This document shows positions 4,945 to 11,878 of a stretch of DNA of 17,977 bases, one piece after another. The first letter of the stretch is position 1. Each line of letters starts with the position of its first letter. Made by a program: the position numbers and the translations under genes. Location of the stretch: assembly GCA_025350775.1 (NCBI GenBank), contig JANXXF010000005.1:1-17977 (forward strand), given 5' to 3'. This DNA is from Actinomycetes bacterium (GTDB taxonomy: Bacteria > Actinomycetota > Thermoleophilia > Gaiellales > Gaiellaceae). The notes beneath the pieces are model-generated. The model had not been told where the DNA came from. It saw only the letters and a list, made by a program, of their open reading frames with translations, and did no database searches.

Positions 4945-6800
4945 CAGGGCGCATGCTTGAGCACATAGTCGACGGTGCGCCCGAACACGGGACCTCGGCG
5001 GCGCTCCTTGCGCGGCGAGCCCATGACGATGATCTCGGACTGGCGTCGCGTCGCTTCCTCGACGATCGCCTTGCCGGCGTTGCGGGCACGGACGATGCGG
5101 CCGGTCACATGCACGCCGTAGCTGTCACCGATGCCGCGCGCCTCGTCGAGCAGCTGGTCGGCCAGCGCGACCTCGCCCGGGACATAGGCGTCGAGCGGCA
5201 CCTCGAGCGGCAGCTCGATCACGTAGACCGCCACGATCGTCGAGCCACGCTCGGTGGCGAGGCGGCAGGCAACCTCGAGCGCCTCCTCCGACGCGTGCCC
5301 GGCGACGAGCGGCACCAGCACCTGCCGGTATTCGAGCGCAGCCGCAGGTCCGAGCGTCACCGGGGCGCGCAGCGTCTCGGAGAGCGGCAGTCGCAGCACC
5401 CGCTTGCGATAGACGATGTAGGCGATGAACCCGATCGCGAGCCAGCCGAGCCCGGCCCAGCGCGGCCCCGGCTTCTGGATCACCACGACCAGCCAGGCGA
5501 GGAAGGTTCCGAGCCCGCCGAGGATCGCGAAGAGCGGCCATTCGACGCCGCGGAAGCGCAGGTTCGGCTTCGCGCGGAAGACGAGGTCGTGATCGGGCTG
5601 GCGGATGCGCAGCGCGATCACCGAGAAGTGCGCGATCGTGAACGACAGCATCGCGCCGAAGGCGTACATGTCGCCGAGGAAGCTCGTCTTGCCGGGGATG
5701 ATGACGAGGATCGAAATAATCCCGGCGAACACGATCAGTGAGAGCCACGGCGTCTTGAATTTCGGGTGGAGCCGGCGGAACACCTCGGGCAGCTGCCGGT
5801 AGCTCGACATCGAATAGGTGATGCGCGAGGCGCCGATGACACCGGCGTTCGTCGCGATGAAGAGGATCGTCGCCGCGAGGACGCCGACATAGATCTTGAT
5901 CACCGTCAGGAGCGTGCCGCTGAGGCCGAGGTTCTCGACGATGCCCAGCACCGGGTCGTTCTGGAAGCCGCCCTTGTCGGGGGTCAGGCCGAGCTTGGAG
6001 ACAAACTGCCCGCTTGCATCCTTGTAGACGGGCAGCGCCGACAGGGCGATCCAGGGAAGGGTGAAGTAGATGGCGAAGACCGCCACCGCCACCAGCGCGA
6101 TCGAGCGCGGGATTGCGCGTACCGGGTCGCGCGCCTCCTCCGCCAGGTTCGAGACGGTCTCGATGCCCGTGTACGCGATCATGGCTATCGGCACGGCGAG
6201 CATGAAGTTCGTCCACGTCGGTGCGCTTCCCCAGTGGATGTTCGCGCTCAGGGTGTGCGCGCTGAAGATGAGCACGAACCCGAGCGCGACGAGCAGCAGC
6301 TGAGTGGCGAAGTCGACGACAGCGAGGAAGACGTTCAGGCTTGCCGCCTCCTTGACGCCGACGATGTTCACGCCGACGAGGATGACGATCACGACGATCC
6401 CGCCGATGATGTCCCACGGGTTCGACTTGAGCGGCGTCCAGAAGATCGACAGGTAGTGAGGCACGAAGAACGCCGAGATGGCGATCGTGATGATGTAGTT
6501 GAGCATCTGCGCCCAGGCCGCCCCGAACGAGACAAGCTCGTTGAATGCATGCCGTGCGAAGCTGGCGGAGCCGCCGGCCTCGGGGAAGCGGACGGTGCCC
6601 TCGGCGTAGGTCGCAGCGGTGGCAGCGAAGATCAGGCCGCTGATGACAAAGACGATCGGCGTCAGGCCGAGCGCAAGGACCGCTGTGACGCCGAGCGCGT
6701 AGTAGATCGACGAGCCGACATTGCCGTATGCCGTGGCGAAGAGCGCGGGCGTCCCGAGGACACGCTCCAGACCGGCCTGCTGTCGACGTCTATGGGGCAT
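4908..6800 (-). CDS. APC-superfamily permease with C-terminal UspA domain (APC2), paralogue of APC1
   Basis: A 630-residue membrane protein, collinear with APC1. About 12 hydrophobic segments fill residues 15-465, including VRFPEAGGSASFARHAFNEL and MIAYTGIETVSNLAEEARDP. A UspA-like domain fills 490-635 (EYRQVLVPLVAG … IIVMGSPRKERRR … FGRTVDYVLKHAPCRVMV). The TM1 motif YGNVGSSIYY (25-34) keeps the Ser-Ser and Tyr34 of the KUP/KimA pattern but has Asn27 where those symporters carry an essential Asp. The nucleotide-binding loop of the UspA part is also non-classical. The start is ATG 6800, the only one before TM1. No Shine-Dalgarno is visible, and a 20-bp hairpin ends 17 bases upstream. Its last codons lie in a 37-bp duplicated segment. 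The likely role is K+/cation or amino-acid transport; the substrate is uncertain. Confidence 0.88.
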   Translation of the reverse strand: MPHRRRQQAGLERVLGTPALFATAYGNVGSSIYYALGVTAVLALGLTPIVFVISGLIFAATAATYAEGTVRFPEAGGSASFARHAFNELVSFGAAWAQMLNYIITIAISAFFVPHYLSIFWTPLKSNPWDIIGGIVVIVILVGVNIVGVKEAASLNVFLAVVDFATQLLLVALGFVLIFSAHTLSANIHWGSAPTWTNFMLAVPIAMIAYTGIETVSNLAEEARDPVRAIPRSIALVAVAVFAIYFTLPWIALSALPVYKDASGQFVSKLGLTPDKGGFQNDPVLGIVENLGLSGTLLTVIKIYVGVLAATILFIATNAGVIGASRITYSMSSYRQLPEVFRRLHPKFKTPWLSLIVFAGIISILVIIPGKTSFLGDMYAFGAMLSFTIAHFSVIALRIRQPDHDLVFRAKPNLRFRGVEWPLFAILGGLGTFLAWLVVVIQKPGPRWAGLGWLAIGFIAYIVYRKRVLRLPLSETLRAPVTLGPAAALEYRQVLVPLVAGHASEEALEVACRLATERGSTIVAVYVIELPLEVPLDAYVPGEVALADQLLDEARGIGDSYGVHVTGRIVRARNAGKAIVEEATRRQSEIIVMGSPRKERRRGPVFGRTVDYVLKHAPCRVMVGASRRAA

Positions 6801-6817
6801 TACCGCTGAGGAAGGCT

Positions 6818-6861
6818 ACGTCCCGCAGCGACCGGCCGGGTGGCTGGTCGCTGCGGGACGT
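6818..6861 (-). terminator. Long hairpin between hppA and APC2; probable terminator or processing site
   Basis: A perfect 16-bp inverted repeat (6818-6833 and 6846-6861) can extend by one G-T and three G-C pairs to a 20-bp stem with a 4-base loop. It begins 11 bases after the hppA stop. The downstream minus-strand sequence is pyrimidine-rich (CCTTCCTC) but has no run of T, as is common for hairpins in GC-rich actinobacteria. It also sits directly before the APC2 start and could restrict APC2 expression. Confidence 0.65.
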
Positions 6862-6872
6862 GCGCCCGAGGT

Positions 6873-8951
6873 CTAACCGTGGATCGAGGCGACGATCGGG
6901 ATGATCAGGATCGCAACGATGTTGGCGATCTTGATCATCGGGTTGATCGCCGGGCCGGCGGTGTCCTTGTAGGGGTCGCCGACCGTGTCGCCGGTGATCG
7001 AGGCCGCATGGGCGTCGGAGCCCTTGCCGCCGTAGAGGCCGTCCTCGATCAGCTTCTTCGCGTTGTCCCAGGCGCCACCGCCGGAGGTCATCGAGATCGC
7101 CAGGAAGAGGCCGGTGACGATGGTGCCGATGAGCAGGCCGCCGAGAGCGCGCTCGTTGATGATGCCGACGACGATCGGGAAGACGATCGGGATCGCGGCG
7201 GGCAGCATCATGCCCTTGATCGCCGAGCCGGTGACCAGGCTGACGGCACGGGAGTAGTCCGGCCGGCTCGTTCCGAGCATGATGCCCGGATCCTCCCGGA
7301 ACTGGCGGCGCACCTCCATCACGACCTCGCCACCGACGCGGCCCACGGCCGTCATCGCGTACGAGGCGAACAGGAAGGGCATCAGGCCGCCGATGAAGAG
7401 GCCGGCGATGACCCACGGGTTGGAGAGGTCGAAGAGCCCGACTGTCTTGAACTTGTCGCTCTCCTCGCCGAGGCGGGTTGTGTACTCGTTGAACAGGATC
7501 AGCGCGGCGAGGCCGGCCGAGCCGATCGCGTAGCCCTTCGTAACGGCCTTGGTCGTATTGCCGACCGCATCGAGCCGGTCGGTGACAGTGCGCACCGACT
7601 CGGGCATGTCCGCCATCTCGGCGATGCCACCCGCGTTGTCGGTGACGGGGCCGTACGCGTCGAGCGCGACGATGAGGCCGGTCATCGAGAGCTGCGCCAT
7701 CACCGCGACGCCGATGCCGTAGAGGTTGTGCCCGGCCGCGTACCAGGCGCCCATGATGCCGACGGCGATCACGATCACCGGGAGGGCGGTCGCCTGCATG
7801 CCGTAGGCAAGGCCGGCGATGATGTTCGTGGCATGGCCCGTCTGCGAGGCCTCCGCGGTCTTCTTCACCGGATGCCAGCGGCTACCCGTGTAGTACTCGG
7901 TGATTCCCACCAGCAGGAACGTGATGCCGAGGCCGATCAGGGCCGGCCCGTAGAGGTTCCAGAAGCCGAACTTACCGCCGCCGTCGAACGCCATCGTGAT
8001 CGGGATGAAGCCGATGGCCGAGAGCACGGTCGCGACGAGCACGCTCCGGTAGAGCGCGTTGATGATCGAGTTCGGGCCCTTGCCGGCGCGCGCGAACCAG
8101 GTGCCGATCACGGATGCGATGATCGAGACGGCGCCGAGGCCGAGCGGGTAGAGCCAGAGGCTGGCCGTATCGAAGTGCGTGCCGAGCAGCATCACCGCGA
8201 CCGCCGTGACCGCGTAGGTCTCGAACAGGTCGGCCGCCATGCCGGCGCAGTCGCCGACGTTGTCGCCGACGTTGTCCGCGATGACCGCCGGATTGCGCGG
8301 GTCGTCCTCGGGGATGCCCGCCTCGAGCTTGCCGACCAGGTCGGCGCCGACATCGGCCGCCTTCGTGAAGATGCCGCCGCCGAGCCGTGCGAACACGGAG
8401 ATCAGCGAGCCGCCGAAGGCGAGGCCGATCAGGTCGTCGATCGCCGAGGTCGGGTCATGGTGGAACCAGCCCGTAAGCACCCAGTAGTAGCCGGCGACGC
8501 CGAACAGGCCGAGGCCGACGACCAGCAGGCCCGTGACCGACCCGGCCTTGAAGGCGACGTCGAGGGCTGGCTTGACGCCGCGGCGGGCCGCCTCGGCCGT
8601 GCGCGAGTTCGAGCGCACCGCGACGTTCATGCCGATGAAGCCGGCAGCCGCAGAGAGGATGGCCCCGATCAGGAAGCCGACCGCGGTGCCCCAGCCGAAC
8701 ACCGACGAGCTGAAGATGTAGTGGTAGACGCCCAGCAGGAAGAACGGGACGACCGCGACGATCGCGATCGTCTTGTACTGCTTCTTCAGATATGCCGCAG
8801 CGCCCTCCTGGACGGCCTTGGAGATCTCCTGCATGCGCTCGTTGCCCTTTGGCTGCTTCATCAGCCAGAAGATCAGGTAGATCCCGTACGCGATGCCGAC
8901 CAGTGAGGCTACGAGCCCACAGAGAACGGCATGGTCTTTGAAGAAATGCAT
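6873..8951 (-). CDS. hppA: K+-independent proton-translocating membrane pyrophosphatase
   Basis: A 692-residue polytopic protein (about 16 TM segments) that couples PPi hydrolysis to H+ export. The pyrophosphate/Mg-binding motifs are intact: DVGADLVGKLEAG (200-212), DNVGDNVGDCAGMAADLFE (226-244), YGPVTDNAGGIAEMAD (433-448), and GDTVGDPYKDTAGPAINP (654-671). The sequence GNTTKA has Lys468 at the position where K+-dependent enzymes have Ala; in this family Lys marks the K+-independent H+-pumping class (compare Rhodospirillum rubrum). The length is typical. ATG 8951 has a good GGGAGGGG Shine-Dalgarno. It sits upstream of the two APC transporters and may supply their proton gradient. A long hairpin follows its stop. 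Assignment is very secure. Confidence 0.97.
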   Translation of the reverse strand: MHFFKDHAVLCGLVASLVGIAYGIYLIFWLMKQPKGNERMQEISKAVQEGAAAYLKKQYKTIAIVAVVPFFLLGVYHYIFSSSVFGWGTAVGFLIGAILSAAAGFIGMNVAVRSNSRTAEAARRGVKPALDVAFKAGSVTGLLVVGLGLFGVAGYYWVLTGWFHHDPTSAIDDLIGLAFGGSLISVFARLGGGIFTKAADVGADLVGKLEAGIPEDDPRNPAVIADNVGDNVGDCAGMAADLFETYAVTAVAVMLLGTHFDTASLWLYPLGLGAVSIIASVIGTWFARAGKGPNSIINALYRSVLVATVLSAIGFIPITMAFDGGGKFGFWNLYGPALIGLGITFLLVGITEYYTGSRWHPVKKTAEASQTGHATNIIAGLAYGMQATALPVIVIAVGIMGAWYAAGHNLYGIGVAVMAQLSMTGLIVALDAYGPVTDNAGGIAEMADMPESVRTVTDRLDAVGNTTKAVTKGYAIGSAGLAALILFNEYTTRLGEESDKFKTVGLFDLSNPWVIAGLFIGGLMPFLFASYAMTAVGRVGGEVVMEVRRQFREDPGIMLGTSRPDYSRAVSLVTGSAIKGMMLPAAIPIVFPIVVGIINERALGGLLIGTIVTGLFLAISMTSGGGAWDNAKKLIEDGLYGGKGSDAHAASITGDTVGDPYKDTAGPAINPMIKIANIVAILIIPIVASIHG

Positions 8952-9084
8952 TCGGCGGCCCCTCCCAAACAGTGATTGCGCCGAATCCGGTTCGGCGCGG
9001 CGCGTTTTCTATCACAGGCGCCGGACACGCGGGGGCGCCTGCTGTCCCCGGGGACGTGCTTCGACGGCGCGGCAGCCGTCCCTG
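8952..9084 (-). promoter_or_regulatory. hppA upstream region with two stem-loops and an AT-rich patch
   Basis: This 133-base gap separates the NTF2-like gene from hppA. Nearest the hppA start is GGGAGGGG (Shine-Dalgarno). Next is an 8-bp inverted repeat GCGCCGAA/TTCGGCGC (8978-8985/8991-8998, 5-base loop). Then comes a rare AT-rich stretch at 9005-9014, a plausible promoter position. A second 8-bp inverted repeat, CAGGCGCC/GGCGCCTG (9015-9022/9034-9041), and a 12-bp palindrome GTCCCCGGGGAC (9044-9055) follow. The outer stem could end the upstream transcript and the inner one lies in the hppA leader. No convincing -35 box is seen. Confidence 0.35.
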
Positions 9085-9486
9085 CTACTCCCCGACGAGC
9101 GGGCTCTCACCGTCGATCCAGATGATGACCCGCTCGAAACGGCCGTCGGCCGCGAACTCGAAGAAGTTGCAGGTCGTCAGCGTCACCGGTGTCCCGTCGT
9201 TGGCGATGTGCGGGCAGATCTGCTCGCTCGAGACCTTCTGCGCGACCTCGTCGACGACGACGCTGCGCGGGCTGTGCACGATCGTCGCGAAGTCGGCGAA
9301 GAACCCACGGAACATGCCGGCGATCTCGGCCTTGCCGGTGTACGTCGTGTGCGCGCTCTGCACCGTGAAAGTCGCGCCCTCGGTGAAGAAGGCGAGCGAG
9401 GCGTCGAGGTCCTTGCGGTCGACGGCCTCGAAGTAGGCGTAGGGCGCCTGAGCGAGCCGGTTGCGCGTCAGTCCAGGGTTCGTCAT
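9085..9486 (-). CDS. NTF2/SnoaL-like fold protein
   Basis: A 133-residue protein with the helix-then-sheet pattern of the NTF2-like superfamily (ketosteroid isomerase, SnoaL): YFEAVDRKDLDASLAFFTEG near residues 18-37, then TGKAEIAGMFRGFFADFA (50-67), and a final strand set ending FERVIIWIDGESPL. No signal peptide or TM segment is present. The fold serves many roles, including small-molecule isomerases, cyclases and ligand-binding domains, and no catalytic residue set can be named. Its ATG overlaps the TGA of the phosphorylase gene (ATGA, 9483-9486), so the two are probably translationally coupled. A part in nucleoside or thiol metabolism is suggested only by that coupling. Confidence 0.8.
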   Translation of the reverse strand: MTNPGLTRNRLAQAPYAYFEAVDRKDLDASLAFFTEGATFTVQSAHTTYTGKAEIAGMFRGFFADFATIVHSPRSVVVDEVAQKVSSEQICPHIANDGTPVTLTTCNFFEFAADGRFERVIIWIDGESPLVGE

Positions 9487-10271
9487 CCGTGTGCTCCTGT
9501 CAGTGCGGTCGAGCAGATGTCCAGCGGTTGGGGGGCGAGGCGGGGAATCGCGGCGAACAGCAGCCTGCGCAGGTTGGCGAGGTTCCGCTGGAACGTCTCG
9601 AGCACTTGCGCATGGCTGACCGGCTGCGCCCCGTCGGCGCCGACATCGTGGTCGGTCACCATCGAGATGTTCGCGTAGCAGAGCTCCAGCTCGCGGGCGA
9701 GGTAGCCCTCGGGGTACGCGGTCATGTTGATGACGTCCCAGCCCGCCTGCGCGAACCAGCGACTCTCGGCACGCGTCGAGAAGCGCGGCCCCTGGATGAC
9801 GACGACGGTGCCGCCGTCCTGGACGGTGATGCCCAGCGCACGCGCGGCCTCGACAAGGGTGGCGCGCAGGCTCGGGCAGTACGGGTCGGCTGCCGAGACG
9901 TGGGCCACCTCGGGGCCGTCGAAGAAGGTGTCGGCGCGGCCGGTGGTGCGGTCGACGAACTGGTCGCAGACGACGAAGGCGCCGAGCGGCAGCTCAGCTC
10001 GGAGGGCGCCGGCGGCGCACGGTCCGATGATGCGCCGGACGCCGATCTCCTTCATTGCCCAGACGTTGGCGCGATAATTGATCCTCGCCGGCGGCCGGTC
10101 GTGCTTCAGGCCATGACGCGGCAGGAAGGCGACGCGCCTGCCACCGACTGCGCCGATCGTGATCGGGGCCGACGGCGGGCCGTACGGCGTGTCGAGCTCG
10201 ACCGTCTCGACGTCGTCCAGGAACGAATAGAAGCCCGAGCCGCCGAAGATGCCGATCTCAGCTGTCGGCAC
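9483..10271 (-). CDS. MTA/MTI phosphorylase-like purine nucleoside phosphorylase
   Basis: A 262-residue PNP/MTAP-family enzyme that would cleave 5'-methylthio-nucleosides (or another purine nucleoside) with phosphate, in the methionine/purine salvage route. The phosphate-loop motif GIFGGSGFY (7-15), FLPRHG, INYRAN, CDQFVDRT, and the purine-site segment NMTAYPEGYLARELELCYAN followed by TDHD are all recognisable. The base-contacting aspartates of the usual TDYD motif are kept although Tyr is His. The common SAVGSL stretch is CAAGAL here. Whether MTA, MTI or plain inosine/guanosine is preferred cannot be settled by eye. The start is GTG 10271, overlapping the upstream DUF1844-like gene by 14 bases, with GGAGGAG 8 bases before it. 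It is coupled by ATGA to the NTF2-like gene. Confidence 0.88.
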   Translation of the reverse strand: MPTAEIGIFGGSGFYSFLDDVETVELDTPYGPPSAPITIGAVGGRRVAFLPRHGLKHDRPPARINYRANVWAMKEIGVRRIIGPCAAGALRAELPLGAFVVCDQFVDRTTGRADTFFDGPEVAHVSAADPYCPSLRATLVEAARALGITVQDGGTVVVIQGPRFSTRAESRWFAQAGWDVINMTAYPEGYLARELELCYANISMVTDHDVGADGAQPVSHAQVLETFQRNLANLRRLLFAAIPRLAPQPLDICSTALTGAHG

Positions 10272-10683
10272 CGGCGGGCTCCTCCGGCGCGGGTGGCGCA
10301 GGCTCGTCGGGCGCGGCGGTGGCGCCCGGCTCCGTGGGCGCAGCGGCGGGCGGCGTGGGCGTGGGCGCAGCGGCGGGCGGCGCCGGCTCCTCGGCGAGCG
10401 CCTTCACGTAGGCGAGCTGCAGGCTCGAGACGACCGCGTTGAGGTCGCGGCCGGCCTGCTCGCTCACGGTGGGCGCGACGACGGGCACGAGCGCGCGCAG
10501 CGCGTCGATGGCGAGGCGCGCCTGCTCGAGGTCGCGGCCAGGCCCGCTGAACCGACCCCACGCCAGCGACGAGATCGTCCCGATCGTCTGGACGAGCAGG
10601 TCGCGGATCGGCAGGCGCTGCACCTCGGCGGCGAGGCGGGCCAGCAGCTCCGGGTCGAGCTCGGGCCGGCCCCCGCTAGACAC
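10258..10683 (-). CDS. DUF1844-like protein with Pro/Ala-rich tail
   Basis: A 141-residue cytosolic protein of unknown function. Residues about 26-92 (IRDLLVQTIGTISSLAWGRF through SSLQLAYVKA) match the helical pattern of DUF1844 proteins, including the LEQARLAIDALRALVP and final LQLAYVKA helices. Residues 96-141 are a low-complexity Pro/Ala/Glu/Thr tail made partly from a duplicated 22-bp DNA segment. The GTG at 10683 overlaps the end of the YbdK-type ligase gene by 8 bases, with a weak GAGG upstream. The 3' end overlaps the phosphorylase start by 14 bases. It is therefore embedded in one operon. The DUF1844 assignment is by pattern only. Confidence 0.72.
   Translation of the reverse strand: MSSGGRPELDPELLARLAAEVQRLPIRDLLVQTIGTISSLAWGRFSGPGRDLEQARLAIDALRALVPVVAPTVSEQAGRDLNAVVSSLQLAYVKALAEEPAPPAAAPTPTPPAAAPTEPGATAAPDEPAPPAPEEPAGADS
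10334..10382. repeat. 22-bp direct repeat in the tail of the DUF1844-like gene
   Basis: Positions 10334-10355 and 10361-10382 are identical over 22 bases with a 27-base period. They encode the repeated PPAAAPT units, evidence of recent slippage or duplication in a disordered tail. Confidence 0.85.
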
Positions 10684-11836
10684 GAGCCACGGGCCTCAGC
10701 GAGCGGACGATGTCGCGGTAGATCTCGAAGGTCGGCACGCCCTCGGCGTAGAGTGCCATCTGGCGCTGCGCAGAGGTGCGCTCCGGGATCGCGATGAACT
10801 GCGCCGCTCCGAGCTCCTCGGCAACGGGCATGACGTACGCGATGAGATCCTCGACGGCCTGCCGCGCCGGGATCGCGACCTTGCGCTCCAGGTCGATCAG
10901 CTCGCCGTCCAGCCCGTGCCGGATCGCGCGCCAGAAGTTCTCCTCCAGCAGGCGGTGCGGCTGCAGCTCGATCGGCTCGCCGTCGTCGATGGCGCGCGCC
11001 AGGCGGGCGGTGAGCGAGTAGATGAGCGCCGACAGCGCAACCGCCTCCTCGGGCGTGGCCTGCGCGTCGCAGATGCGGATCTCGACCGTCGGATAGGCGA
11101 GGTGCGGGCGGACGCTCCACCAGAGCTGCGTGTGCTCGTCGATCGAGCGCGTGGCATAGAGCAGGCGGACGTACTCCTCGAACTCGGCCCAGTCGGCAAA
11201 CGCGTCGGGTATGCCGCAGCGCGGGAACATCTTGGTGAAGAGCTGCGTGCGCGCCGAGTGCAGGTACGTGAAGCAGCCCTCCGCGAAGGGCGAGCTGCCG
11301 GAGAGGGCGAGCAGCGTGGGCAGGTGGTTGCGCAGCGCATTGATCACCCAGATGGCGCGGTCGACCCCCTTGATGCCGACGTGCACGTGCAGGCCGAACG
11401 TGTTGTTGCGCCAGACGACGTACTTGAGGATCTCGTCGTTGCGCCGGTAGTGTGGCGTGTCGATGATGCGCTGGTCCTGCCAGGGCGACCACGGGTGCGT
11501 ACCGATCGAGGCGAGCTCCATGCCGAGCCCATCGGTGATCGCCAGCAGTTGGCGGCGACGCTCCGGGATCAGCTCGGCGGCTTCGGCGAACGTCTCGCAG
11601 CGGCCGGTTTTCACCTCGACCTCGGAAGCGATCAGCTCGCCAGCGAGATGCGGCTCGAGCGGGCTGCCCGGCGCGGCCGCGACGATCTCCTCGAAGCGGT
11701 TCACCATGCTCAGCGTCTCGGGATCGAGCAGCGCGAACTCCTCCTCGACGGCGAGGGTGAAGTCGGTGCCGCCCTCGAACTGCTCGCGGCACAGCGCGAT
11801 CTGCTCTTCGGGGGTCAGTTTCTGCGAGTCGCCCAT
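10676..11836 (-). CDS. YbdK-type carboxylate-amine ligase (glutamate-cysteine ligase family 2)
   Basis: A 386-residue member of the GCS2 family (PF04107-like), ATP-dependent ligases that form gamma-glutamyl amides; weak glutamate-cysteine ligase activity is known for E. coli YbdK. The conserved metal/ATP elements are seen: AVEEEFALLDPETL (29-42), GELIASEVEVKTG (66-78), NNTFGLHVHVGIKG (143-156) and RPHLAYPTVEIRICD (242-256). The length is normal. The start is ATG 11836, without a Shine-Dalgarno but with a TAAAGT box 9 bases upstream, so the message may be almost leaderless. Its end overlaps the DUF1844-like gene by 8 bases. The natural substrates are unknown; no ergothioneine (egtBCD) or mycothiol genes are in the window. 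Confidence 0.9.
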   Translation of the reverse strand: MGDSQKLTPEEQIALCREQFEGGTDFTLAVEEEFALLDPETLSMVNRFEEIVAAAPGSPLEPHLAGELIASEVEVKTGRCETFAEAAELIPERRRQLLAITDGLGMELASIGTHPWSPWQDQRIIDTPHYRRNDEILKYVVWRNNTFGLHVHVGIKGVDRAIWVINALRNHLPTLLALSGSSPFAEGCFTYLHSARTQLFTKMFPRCGIPDAFADWAEFEEYVRLLYATRSIDEHTQLWWSVRPHLAYPTVEIRICDAQATPEEAVALSALIYSLTARLARAIDDGEPIELQPHRLLEENFWRAIRHGLDGELIDLERKVAIPARQAVEDLIAYVMPVAEELGAAQFIAIPERTSAQRQMALYAEGVPTFEIYRDIVRSLRPVARV

Positions 11837-11845
11837 GGCGGCACT

Positions 11846-11851
11846 ACTTTA
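11846..11851 (-). promoter_or_regulatory. Candidate -10 box for the YbdK-type ligase gene
   Basis: TAAAGT fits the actinobacterial TANNNT -10 consensus and ends 9 bases before the ATG at 11836, in a locally AT-rich stretch. No Shine-Dalgarno is present. This suggests a very short leader. Confidence 0.35.
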
Positions 11852-11878
11852 CTTCGGGAAGCGCTGTTGCGCCGGGCG

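Noticed and set aside
6840..8906. Plus-strand open frame of 688 codons opposite hppA
   Set aside because: It is the antisense shadow of a highly conserved pyrophosphatase; the translated product is a low-complexity charged sequence.
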